DNA from: Novosphingobium pentaromativorans US6-1
GTDB lineage: Bacteria; Pseudomonadota; Alphaproteobacteria; Sphingomonadales; Sphingomonadaceae
DNA length: 64,000 bases
Assembly (NCBI RefSeq): GCF_000767465.1
Contig: NZ_CP009291.1
Coordinates: 62,001 to 126,000 of the forward strand
Reading direction: 5' to 3'
Part shown: one piece after another, positions 39,516 through 47,248 of the stretch
Layout: every line of letters begins with the position of its first letter
Numbering within the stretch: the first letter of the stretch is position 1
Made by a program: the position numbers and the translations under genes
The notes under the pieces: generated by a model
What the model was told of the DNA's origin: nothing
Database searches by the model: none
What the model saw: only the letters and a program-made list of their open reading frames with translations

Positions 39516-40693
39516 GCGATTTCGTGATGCCCTCGCTCGGCGCCGACATGGAAAGCGGCAAGCTGGTCGAATGGCTCGTGAAGCCGGGGGATGCCGTCCA
39601 CAGTGGCGATGTCGTGGCGGTGGTCGAGACCCACAAGGGTGCGATCGACGTGGAGATATTTGAGAACGGTACCATCGCCGAACTCGTTGCGAGGGAAGGG
39701 GAAACCGTCCCGGTCGGTGGCGTGTTGGCGCAACTGCGGTCTTCGGCGGAAGCCGCAGTCACGGCCCCGGGGCGGCCTGCTCCGCCGCCTGCGCTAGGAC
39801 CTGCGCAGAAAGCAGGCGTGCCGCCCGTTCCGGACCGGTCTGCGCCGGCCGGACGCATCAAGGTCTCACCCGCGGCAAGGCGCCTGGCGGCCGAATTGGG
39901 GATCGACCCGGAAGCGCTCTCTGGCACCGGGGTCGATGGTTCGGTTTCCCTCGCCGACGTCGAACTCGCGCGGGCCCGAGGCGCGACGGCGCCGGCGCCC
40001 TTGCCGTCTGCCCGCAAGCGTGGTTTTGATCCCGCCGAGATGCGCCGCGCCATCGCCGCGGCTGTGAGCCGTTCCAAGCGGGAAATACCCCATTATTATC
40101 TGTCGAGTACGATCGACATGGCAGCCTCGCTCGCTTGGCTAGCCGGCTACAACGAAGCCCGTCCTCCCGGCGAGCGCATGCTGGCCGGCGCACTTCTCCT
40201 GAAGGCCACGGCGCTCGCCTTGAGCAAACATCCTCAGCTCAACGGATTCTGGCGGGATGACGCATTCGTGCAGGCCGAGGACATTAATATCGGCTGGGCA
40301 ATCTCTCTGCGTGGAGGTGGCCTAGTCGCGCCGGCGATCCATGCGGTGGACCGGATACCCCTGCCGGAATTGATGGCCAGGCTGCGCGATCTCGTTGCTC
40401 GCGCCCGCTCCGGAGGTCTGCGTAGCTCGGAACTGATGGACTCGACCGTAACCGTCACCAGCCTCGGCGAACGGGGCGCCGACAGCGTGACCGGAGTGAT
40501 CTATCCGCCGCAGGTCGCCATATTGGGATTTGGCAGGATTTCCGAGCGTCCATGGATATCCGATGGTCAGATCGTGTCGCGCCCCTTGGTCGAGGTGTCG
40601 ATTGCCGCGGATCATCGCGCCAGCGACGGCCACGTTGGCGGCCTGCTGCTGTTCGCCATCGAACAATTGTTGCAGGAGCCCGAGAAGCTGTGA
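39512..40693 (+). CDS. Dihydrolipoamide acyltransferase (E2) of the 2-oxoacid dehydrogenase complex
   Basis: 393 residues from ATG 39512 (ATGA overlap). One N-terminal lipoyl domain with lipoyl-Lys at residue 42 ([12 protein letters not shown]). A Pro/Ala linker follows, then a peripheral-subunit-binding domain ([22 protein letters not shown]) and the catalytic domain ending in the His-x3-Asp-Gly active site ([12 protein letters not shown]). A single lipoyl domain and short catalytic core are typical of the heterotetrameric-E1 group. No E3 (lipoamide dehydrogenase) is encoded in the window, so a housekeeping E3 must complete the complex. Confidence 0.88.
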   Translation: MSDFVMPSLGADMESGKLVEWLVKPGDAVHSGDVVAVVETHKGAIDVEIFENGTIAELVAREGETVPVGGVLAQLRSSAEAAVTAPGRPAPPPALGPAQKAGVPPVPDRSAPAGRIKVSPAARRLAAELGIDPEALSGTGVDGSVSLADVELARARGATAPAPLPSARKRGFDPAEMRRAIAAAVSRSKREIPHYYLSSTIDMAASLAWLAGYNEARPPGERMLAGALLLKATALALSKHPQLNGFWRDDAFVQAEDINIGWAISLRGGGLVAPAIHAVDRIPLPELMARLRDLVARARSGGLRSSELMDSTVTVTSLGERGADSVTGVIYPPQVAILGFGRISERPWISDGQIVSRPLVEVSIAADHRASDGHVGGLLLFAIEQLLQEPEKL

Positions 40694-40926
40694 CCCAGGC
40701 TGAAATCCGCAAGCTCATACTGACCGAGCTTTCAGGCATCGCGCCCGAGGCCGATCTTTCCTCCCTTGCCGACGATGAGGAACTGCGCGAAGTTCTTGAT
40801 CTCGATTCCATGGATTTCCTCAATTTCTTAACCGCGCTGCATGAGGCGACGGGCGTGGATATTCCGGAAGCCGACTACGGAAAGCTTGCCACTCTGGGCG
40901 ATGCGATCGACTATCTGGGCAAATGA
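40690..40926 (+). CDS. Acyl carrier protein
   Basis: 78 residues from GTG 40690, overlapping the E2 stop (GTGA). It is acidic and four-helix, with the phosphopantetheine attachment Ser40 in LDLDSMDFLNF, followed by GVDIPEADYGKLATLGDAIDYL. It is not the housekeeping AcpP, which sits with fab genes and has LGADSLD. As the last gene of an operon making acetyl-CoA it may carry an acyl group derived from that complex, or an octanoyl/lipoyl intermediate. Its partner enzymes are not in the window. Coding ends here. Confidence 0.85.
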   Translation: MTQAEIRKLILTELSGIAPEADLSSLADDEELREVLDLDSMDFLNFLTALHEATGVDIPEADYGKLATLGDAIDYLGK

Positions 40927-41030
40927 GGCCCCTGATCGCGCTCCTGTCCGAAAGGGCGCCGCCAGATAAAGGCTCGAAGGCAGCAGGCTTCGCCGAGACA
41001 AGCTCCGCTCCCCGGCCCACAGGTAGTAGG

Positions 41031-41135
41031 TCACGAAATCTCACGAACCATGAGGGTGTCTTACGACATGCAGCAAGGAATCTGCCAACACGCACGCGGA
41101 TTGGGCGACGTTCGATTTCCCGCCAAGTTTAAAGC
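41031..41135 (-). pseudogene. Decayed C-terminal remnant of a universal stress protein
   Basis: Read leftward, about 35 codons resemble the end of a USP: LGG...VAQSA..LADSLL in one frame, then a shift, then DTLMVREIS and a stop (TCA at 41031-41033). The last part matches the ending of the USP at 22933 (CDTLMVREPS) almost exactly. No start, ribosome site or upstream domain remains. Probably the tail of a lost duplicate beside the intact USP at 41169. Confidence 0.45.
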
Positions 41136-41168
41136 CACAGGATCCGGTAGGGAATAGCAGATCAGGTT

Positions 41169-41612
41169 CTATCGCACTACGAGGACTGGGACGTGGCCAT
41201 GTGCCACGACTTCCCAGGTTTTGCTGCCGAGCATGAGACGACCTATTCCCCGACGTCCATGTGATCCCATTACAATGAGGTCGCAGTTGCGTGACTTCGC
41301 CGCTTCCAGAATAGCCTCCGCTGGTGGTGCATCAGGCACATGCACTGTGTCCGCATCAACCCCAGTGCTTTTTGCGGTCTGGCTAGCCGCTGCCAAGATG
41401 GCGTTCGCTGCATCTTGTTGGCCGGACCCATAACTGGACACCATTGTTTCACTCACCATCCCAAAACCATTGCCAGCATAAAGCGGAAGTGCTTCGGTGA
41501 CGGTGATAATCGTGACTCGAGAACTCAGGTTTCGCGCGAGCGAGAGTCCGTGATCAACCCCCTTCTGCCCTACCTCGGATCCATCCGTCGCGATGAGGAT
41601 ATGCTTGTACAT
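41169..41612 (-). CDS. Single-domain universal stress protein
   Basis: 147 residues from ATG 41610-41612, with AGGAG 6 bases upstream. One Usp domain: MYKHILIATDGSEVGQKGV at the start, then a complete ATP loop VMGSHGRRGIGRLMLGS, ending HVPVLVVR. This is the usual single-domain, ATP-binding UspA form, unlike the two-domain proteins elsewhere in the block. It faces the acyl carrier protein operon and marks the right end of the accessory gene cluster. Confidence 0.9.
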   Translation of the reverse strand: MYKHILIATDGSEVGQKGVDHGLSLARNLSSRVTIITVTEALPLYAGNGFGMVSETMVSSYGSGQQDAANAILAAASQTAKSTGVDADTVHVPDAPPAEAILEAAKSRNCDLIVMGSHGRRGIGRLMLGSKTWEVVAHGHVPVLVVR

Positions 41613-42307
41613 GGGCCTCTCCTGATCAATCGTACACAATCTGTAACCTTTAGGTACCGCAATCCATACAGCTACACACCTCGATTCTGAACGACAAAGT
41701 GCCTGTGGGTGGACCGCTCCCCCGCCGAGGTAATGTCGATGATGCAGTGGCGGGAAGCAATGTGCCTTGCGTTTTGTCGTCCAGCGGAACTGTCGATTGT
41801 CACTGTCTAGCATAGGCCCTTGTGCGAATTCGCCACGGACTGCGCTGGACCAAGGGCGTTCGACCAGAACGGTTCAACTGCTAACAAGTCGCCAGCGAGA
41901 GCTGCTGACCTCGGCTCTCCACGCCGCAACCGAATGGGAGGCGGTCCACGAACGGCGATCTTACAGTTCGAGGTTGACAGTCGGCGTGCCGCGTCTGGTT
42001 GCATTCGTATCAGCGGCGGCGAATGCCGGGATGAGAAGTTCGGCCGGCTTCACGGATGCAATGGCAACCGGCGCCTCCGAACTTGCACTTGGCACGGCGC
42101 GTCTGTCATCGCCGCCCACCGAACGCTCGTTAGCACTGAACTTTCGCCTGCCTAGGGTAGCTGATTCTTGTTTGACGCCGTTCCGAGCTGCCGAATAGAG
42201 CCTTGAGCGGAATATTTCTCAGCTACCTAGAGAGCTACCTAGCGGAGAATCCGGTAGATAACGGCACCTTTCAAATCTAGGCAACGCCCTGAATAATTAG
42301 GAAAATT
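41613..42307. other. Gene-poor junction with no supportable gene
   Basis: About 695 bases. Open frames exist on both strands (for example 41820-42155 and 41807-42004), but they have no ribosome site, no recognisable family features and no agreement in codon use. A direct repeat AGCTACCTAG occurs at 42221-42230 and 42233-42242. The region reads like decayed DNA at the edge of the accessory block. Confidence 0.5.
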
Positions 42308-42352
42308 TGGTGGACGCACTAGGGCTCGAACCTAGGACCCGCTGATTAAGAG
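42308..42352 (-). repeat. 3' fragment of a tRNA-Lys(CTT)-like gene, probable attachment-site remnant
   Basis: Reading leftward from 42352, the sequence is the anticodon loop CTCTTAA, the 3' anticodon stem TCAGC, variable loop GGGTC, a T arm (CTAGG-TTCGAGC-CCTAG), the acceptor strand TGCGTCC and A-CCA. The 5' half (acceptor, D arm, 5' anticodon stem) is missing; upstream bases do not pair. Loss of everything 5' of the anticodon loop is what tyrosine-recombinase integration leaves at one end of an element. An intact copy beginning GGACGCA would be expected elsewhere. Confidence 0.65.
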
Positions 42353-42518
42353 GAGGATTTGCTCCCCTAGGAGGGGGCGTCTCTCTCGATCTCGTGCTGG
42401 AGGCAAACACTGTTCTAACGCAAACTGGATGCGCTTCGCGTCCGCGTGCGTGCGCATGGATATATTTGACGCATATTTGACGAAGAGGAGGATATTTCCT
42501 CCAAGTCATTGATTTTTA

Positions 42519-42594
42519 TGGTGACCCCTACGGGAATCGAACCCGTGTTTCAGCCGTGAGAGGGCCGCGTCCTAGACCGCTAGACGAAGGGGCC
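42519..42594 (-). tRNA. tRNA-Glu (anticodon CTC)
   Basis: 76 bases including an encoded CCA. Acceptor GGCCCCT pairs with AGGGGTC. D arm GTCTAGCGGTCTAGGAC; anticodon stem-loop CGGCC-CTCTCAC-GGCTG gives anticodon CTC; T arm ACGGG-TTCGATT-CCCGT. All arms fold and the discriminator is A. Confidence 0.95.
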
Positions 42595-42632
42595 ATATAG
42601 CCATTTGAAAGCCTGCCTGGCGCAGCACCGGA

Positions 42633-42708
42633 TGGTGACCCCTACGGGACTCGAACCCGTGTTTCAGCCGTGAAAGGGCCGCGTCCTAGACCGCTAGACG
42701 AAGGGGCC
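42633..42708 (-). tRNA. tRNA-Glu (anticodon TTC)
   Basis: 76 bases including encoded CCA. Nearly identical to the neighbouring tRNA-Glu, with differences in the anticodon loop (CTTTCAC, anticodon TTC) and the T loop (TTCGAGT). Two tandem glutamate isoacceptors 38 bases apart probably form one transcript read leftward. Confidence 0.96.
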
Positions 42709-42824
42709 ATTCCGAGCTGCGCCGGAGGCAGGACCGGCCCTCTAGCGGTGGCTTGCGGGGGGGTCAACCCCCTGATCGCAGATAAATTGCACTCTTTTTG
42801 GCACGCTATTGAGGCAGGCTGGTT

Positions 42825-44612
42825 TCAGTCCGCAAATGCGGCATCGTCGATATGCAATTCGGCCTGTGGGCGGCTGCCCCAGTCGTCGATCTTTGCCCGT
42901 CCGGCAAGCCAGAGGCGGCGCCCCTGCGAGGCATGGAGGAGGGCCTGGCCCATCTCGGTTTCGGCCGAACGGAAGGCCATGGCCTTGAAACGGCCCCCAT
43001 CCGTTCCGCCGACGATCAGCCGGACGTGGTCTGCGCCCACGATGTCGGCCTTGACGATCCGCACCGGGCCGACTGCGACGCGCGGCCCCGGCCAGCCCAT
43101 GCCGTAGGGACCAGCGCTTTCCAGCGTTTCGACCAGCGTAGGCGTCAATCCGCCCGGTGCGAGTGCGAGGTCGAGCAACATCGCCTGGTTCGCGCTGGCA
43201 TGCGACACATCGGTGGCAAGACGCGAATCGAGCCATTCGGACAGGGCTTCGAGCTTGTCGGGAGCGATAGTCAGTCCTGCGGCCATGGCATGGCCTCCGC
43301 CCGCGACGAGCAGGCCAGCCTCGCGCGCGGCAATGATCGCGGCGCCAAGGTCGACCCCGGTAATCGAGCGTCCCGATCCCTTGCCGTTGCCTGCCTCGTC
43401 CGCGTCCAGCGCGATGACGAGCGTGGGCTTGCCGGTCTTTTCCTTGATCCGCCCGGCCACGATGCCGATGACCCCCGGGTGCCATCCGGCTCCGGCGAGC
43501 ACGAGCACCGCGCGGTTGTGCTGGCGATCGATCTGCGCTTCGGCCGCTTCCTGAACCGCCTGCTCGATCGCGCGCCTCTCTTCGTTGAGGCGTGAGAGCT
43601 GGGCAGCGATGTCACGCGCTTCGTCGGGATCGGTGGTGGTCAGCAGGCGCACGCCCAGCGTCGATTCGCCCACGCGGCCTCCGGCATTGATGCGCGGGCC
43701 GAGGGCAAAGCCCAGGTCGCTGCACGTGGGTGCGCGGTTCAGGCGGCTTGCGTCGATGAGGGCCGACATGCCGATGTTGTCGCGCCGGGCCATGACCTTG
43801 AGGCCTTGGGCGACGAGGGCGCGGTTGAGGCCGTGGAGCGCGGCAACGTCGGCCACGGTGCCCAGCGCCACGAGGTCGAGAAGGGCGAAAAGATCTGGCT
43901 CGCGGCGCTCGGCGAAGAAGCCCTGACGGCGCAAGGTGCGCACAGTGGCGACGGCAAGCAGGAAGGCGACGCCGACAGCGGCCAGGTGGCCGTGATTGGC
44001 GCCGATGGTGCTTTCGTCGAGGCGGTTGGGATTGACCAGAGCCGCCGCGCGCGGCAGTTCCGGCGAGCACTTGTGATGATCGACGACGATCACGTCGACG
44101 CCCGCGCCGTGGGCCATTTCCAGCGCTTCATGCGCCATCGCGCCGCAGTCGACGGTGACGATCAGGCTGGAGCCTTCCCCGGCAATGCGCACGAGCGCCT
44201 CTCCCGAGGGCCCGTAGCCCTCGAGCAGGCGGTCGGGAATGTAGTAGCGGGCATCGTGACCCAGTGAGCGCATCAGCAGGATAAGCAGGGCTGCGCTCGT
44301 CGCGCCGTCGACGTCGTAGTCGCCATAAACCGTCACGGCCTCGCCGGTCATGATCGCCTGCGCCAGCCTTTCGGCGGCGGCGTCCATGTCGCGGAATTCG
44401 GACGGATCGGGCAGGAAAGCCCGCAGCGAGGGGGTGCGATGGCGGTCCAGCTCCTCACGCGGGACGCCTCGCGAAAGCAGGAGCTGGGTGACGATGTCGT
44501 TTTCCAGCCCGCCCGGGCCGTCCGAGAGGTCCATGTTGCCGCCGCGCCAGCGCCAGGCCTTGCCGGTGAGGGATTTGTCGATGCCGAAGAGCGAAGCAGA
44601 TCGAGAAGCCAT
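42825..44612 (-). CDS. recJ: Single-stranded-DNA-specific 5'-3' exonuclease RecJ
   Basis: About 595 residues from ATG 44610-44612. DHH-family motifs: VTVYGDYDVDGATSAALL, VDHHKCSPELP, and the DHHA1 motif GGGHAMAAGLT, followed by the RecJ OB domain. RecJ degrades 5' ends of single strands in recombination and mismatch repair. A TATAAT hexamer (44627 to 44622) ends about 10 bases before this ATG. If used, the transcript would be nearly leaderless; other in-frame ATGs lie at 44639 and 44669. Confidence 0.9.
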   Translation of the reverse strand: MASRSASLFGIDKSLTGKAWRWRGGNMDLSDGPGGLENDIVTQLLLSRGVPREELDRHRTPSLRAFLPDPSEFRDMDAAAERLAQAIMTGEAVTVYGDYDVDGATSAALLILLMRSLGHDARYYIPDRLLEGYGPSGEALVRIAGEGSSLIVTVDCGAMAHEALEMAHGAGVDVIVVDHHKCSPELPRAAALVNPNRLDESTIGANHGHLAAVGVAFLLAVATVRTLRRQGFFAERREPDLFALLDLVALGTVADVAALHGLNRALVAQGLKVMARRDNIGMSALIDASRLNRAPTCSDLGFALGPRINAGGRVGESTLGVRLLTTTDPDEARDIAAQLSRLNEERRAIEQAVQEAAEAQIDRQHNRAVLVLAGAGWHPGVIGIVAGRIKEKTGKPTLVIALDADEAGNGKGSGRSITGVDLGAAIIAAREAGLLVAGGGHAMAAGLTIAPDKLEALSEWLDSRLATDVSHASANQAMLLDLALAPGGLTPTLVETLESAGPYGMGWPGPRVAVGPVRIVKADIVGADHVRLIVGGTDGGRFKAMAFRSAETEMGQALLHASQGRRLWLAGRAKIDDWGSRPQAELHIDDAAFAD

Positions 44613-44773
44613 GCCTTCCCGATTATACGAGCGCGTCATCAGCGGGAAGGCTCCAGCCCACAGGTTCATGCCCTTTCAACAAGACAAGGCGTGACAGGTT
44701 GGCGCGATCGCGCCTAGTTTTGTCGGATGGATGCGTTCCAATTCTCGTCTGCAAGGCGCCCGGCGCGCCCGGA

Positions 44774-45265
44774 ATGCCCGTGAGCGATCCCGTTCTCGCC
44801 GTCATCTGGCACAGCCGTACCGGCGCGTCGCAGGCCATGGCGATGCAGGTCGCCCAAGGGGCGGGCGACCGGGCGCGCCTGATTGCCGCCGCCAACGTCG
44901 TGCCGCAGGATCTTCTGGACGCCGCCGCCTACGTTTTCGTCTGCCCTGAAAATCTCGCGACGATGTCGGGGATGATGAAGGAGATGTTCGATCGCTGCTA
45001 CTACCCGGTTCTCGGCCGGATCGAGGGAAGGGCCTATGCGACGGTCATTGCCGCGGGATCGGACGGGGCGGGCGCGCAGGCGCAGATCGATCGGATTGCC
45101 ACGGGCTGGCGCCTCAAGCGCGTGGCCGAACCGATCATCGTCAATCTTCAGGCACAGACGCCGGAGGAGATCCTTGCCGAAAAGACGGTGCCGCGAGACC
45201 GATTGCAAGAATGCCGCGATCTGGGTGTCGCCATGGGCGAGGGACTGTCGCTCGGCATTTTCTGA
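44774..45265 (+). CDS. Flavodoxin/NAD(P)H-dependent FMN reductase-like protein
   Basis: 163 residues from ATG 44774. The N-terminus VLAVIWHSRTGASQAMAMQVAQGA is the flavodoxin-type phosphate-binding loop. YVFVCPENLATMSGMMKEMFDRCYY matches the flavin-binding region of small oxidoreductases of this fold. The C-terminal part is short and has no extra domain. Substrate unknown; probably FMN-dependent reduction in the cytoplasm. It diverges from recJ. Confidence 0.75.
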   Translation: MPVSDPVLAVIWHSRTGASQAMAMQVAQGAGDRARLIAAANVVPQDLLDAAAYVFVCPENLATMSGMMKEMFDRCYYPVLGRIEGRAYATVIAAGSDGAGAQAQIDRIATGWRLKRVAEPIIVNLQAQTPEEILAEKTVPRDRLQECRDLGVAMGEGLSLGIF

Positions 45266-45392
45266 CAGGTGCGCATAGCCGCGGCGTGGGCGAACGGGTT
45301 CAGCCGATTAAGTTTCGGAAACCGTCTCGACGGTACCCGGGGGTAGCAGGCAAACCGACCATACTAGCCCCAAGTCCCTGAAAGTATGTCTC

Positions 45393-46124
45393 ATGTCTCC
45401 TTCAGGCAGCCCTCGTGAAGACAACGGCCTCGGTGCGTCGCTGATTTTCGGCAAGGGAACACGGCCCTCGGCTTGCGCCGTCGTCTCCCTGCTCGAATCC
45501 CCGGCCATGTTCGGAATCGCCTCGATCATCGCCAATAGACCCGATCAAGCTGGCGATGCGATCGAGGTGCTTTCCGCCGGCCTGGCTTTCGAACTGCGCC
45601 TGCCTGATGTGCCAGCGCCCAGGGGGCATCCAGGCACTGGCGTCCCGGCGGAAGAGGTGATCCGGATCGTGCCGGGCGGACATGTGGCTGCCGGGCTCGG
45701 CTTGCTCCCGGTCGTGAAGGCACTGGCCGGCCTGACCGCAAACCTGGCGCTCCACTCGCCGGTCGCTGCGATTTCCTGGGACCTGGCAGGCACGAGGGTT
45801 CCCCCGCGCGAGTTTTCCAGCTCCGTACTCAACTGGCTGGCCGGCGGTCCATTCCCGGCACGGAGCCTGACGGCGCTATCGATCCGGCCGGACGGCAGTG
45901 TCGTCAGCGAAGGGCTGGTGCAATTTAGTGGGCAGGAAATGCACCTCGTCGGTTCGCAGGGCGAGGGCGAGGAAGCGACCATGCGCCTTGCGGTCGGCGT
46001 GGTCGACCAACTGGTGCGTCAAGGCCGCCTCCAGCTTCCGCAGGAACTGACCGTCGCCGGGACCGGGCTACTGGCCGAGCCTTCGCAGTTCGAGGATCGC
46101 GTCTGGATCTGGCGCAAGCGCTAG
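45393..46124 (+). CDS. Conserved-looking hypothetical protein
   Basis: 243 residues, not recognised. No signal peptide or membrane helix is evident. The N-terminal half contains SLLESPAMFGIASIIANRPDQAGDA and a Gly/Val-rich stretch (GGHVAAGLGLLPVVKALAGL). The C-terminal half ends with VVDQLVRQGRLQLPQELTVAG and DRVWIWRKR. It stands alone, with 127 bases before it and 10 bases after it to the convergent nitronate monooxygenase. Its codon use resembles the neighbouring core genes, so it is probably real. Confidence 0.6.
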   Translation: MSPSGSPREDNGLGASLIFGKGTRPSACAVVSLLESPAMFGIASIIANRPDQAGDAIEVLSAGLAFELRLPDVPAPRGHPGTGVPAEEVIRIVPGGHVAAGLGLLPVVKALAGLTANLALHSPVAAISWDLAGTRVPPREFSSSVLNWLAGGPFPARSLTALSIRPDGSVVSEGLVQFSGQEMHLVGSQGEGEEATMRLAVGVVDQLVRQGRLQLPQELTVAGTGLLAEPSQFEDRVWIWRKR

Positions 46125-46134
46125 GGGGCGTCCG

Positions 46135-47085
46135 TCACGCCTCCCCCATGCGTGCGCGCAGGTCCGCCTTCGCCGCCTCATACTGTTCCTGAAGCCTGGC
46201 GACGCGTTCGGCAACCGGCTCGATGGCCTTGATTGCGCCAATCCCTTGTCCGGCGCCCCAGATATCCTTCCAGGCCTTGGCTTCCATCGCGCCGCCCGAG
46301 CCGAAATCCATCTGGCTCTTGTCTCCTTCGGGGAGATTGTCGGGGTCCATGCCTGCCGCTTCGATCGAGGGGCGAAGGTAATTGCCGTGAACGCCGGTAA
46401 ACAGGCTGGAATTGACGATGTCGGCGGCGTGGCTATCGACGATCGCTTGTTTGTAACCGTCGGCGGCATTGGCTTCGGGGGTCGCGATCCACGGCGAGCC
46501 GATATAGGCAAAGTCCGCGCCGAGCGCCTGTGCGGAAAGGATCGAGCGGCCGTTGGCGATGGCGCCGGAGAGTGCGAGCGGGCCATCGAACCACTCGCGG
46601 ATTTCCTGCACCAGCGCGAAGGGCGATTGCGCTCCGGCGTGGCCGCCGGCCCCTGCCGCCACGGCGATCAGGCCGTTGGCGCCCTTTTCCACGGCCTTGC
46701 GGGCAAAGCGATCATCGATGACGTCATGAAAGACGAGACCGCCCCAGTTGTGGACCGCGGCATTCACGTCCTCGCGTGCGCCGAGCGAGGTGATGATGAG
46801 CGGGACCTTCCACTTGGCACAAGTCGCCAGATCCTCATCGAGCCGGGTGTTTGAGCGGTGGACGATGAGATTCACCGCAAACGGCACGCCGCAATCGGCG
46901 GTTTCCTCATTGATCCGGTGCAGCCACTCGTCGAGCTGGCTCGCGGGGCGGGCATTGAGGGCCGGAAAGCTGCCGACAATTCCTGAGCGCACTTGCGCAA
47001 TAACGAGTTCCGGGCTGGAAACGATGAACATCGGCGAGCCGATGACCGGGAGGCGCAAATTGTCGAAGATTGAAGGCAGGGCCAT
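46135..47085 (-). CDS. Nitronate monooxygenase (2-nitropropane dioxygenase family)
   Basis: 316 residues of an FMN TIM-barrel. Motifs: PVIGSPMFIVSSPELVIAQVRSG at the start (in pieces), VAAGAGGHAG (phosphate-binding), ALSGAIANGRSILSAQALGADFAYIGSPWIATPEA near the C-terminus. The catalytic His region is within GGHAG. The enzyme oxidises alkyl nitronates with O2; several relatives have unknown natural substrates. Transcribed leftward as a single gene. Confidence 0.88.
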   Translation of the reverse strand: MALPSIFDNLRLPVIGSPMFIVSSPELVIAQVRSGIVGSFPALNARPASQLDEWLHRINEETADCGVPFAVNLIVHRSNTRLDEDLATCAKWKVPLIITSLGAREDVNAAVHNWGGLVFHDVIDDRFARKAVEKGANGLIAVAAGAGGHAGAQSPFALVQEIREWFDGPLALSGAIANGRSILSAQALGADFAYIGSPWIATPEANAADGYKQAIVDSHAADIVNSSLFTGVHGNYLRPSIEAAGMDPDNLPEGDKSQMDFGSGGAMEAKAWKDIWGAGQGIGAIKAIEPVAERVARLQEQYEAAKADLRARMGEA

Positions 47086-47200
47086 GTCTGTTCCGTTTAA
47101 CCGTACGATTAAACGGCACGACTAATGCCGTCGGTCACCGCTGTCGAGAGGCTGCGTGAATCCCTCAGACGAAGGACTGACGGGATGCCTGAAGAAAGCG

Positions 47201-47232
47201 AATGGGGCCCGCCATTCCGGCAAGGCCCCATT
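47201..47232 (-). terminator. Intrinsic-terminator-like hairpin after leuA
   Basis: Nine-base stem AATGGGGCC/GGCCCCATT with a 14-base loop, 17 bases after the leuA stop. Followed leftward by a T-rich stretch (CGCTTTCTTC). Confidence 0.55.
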
Positions 47233-47248
47233 TCCGTTTTCCATGCGA

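Noticed and set aside
41820-42155. 111-residue frame in the junction region
   Set aside because: No ribosome site, family feature or consistent codon use; neighbouring frames are equally open.
42757-42772. GGGGG/CCCCC hairpin after recJ as a terminator
   Set aside because: Stem is a simple G/C run with no T tract, although it may contribute; not supported enough.
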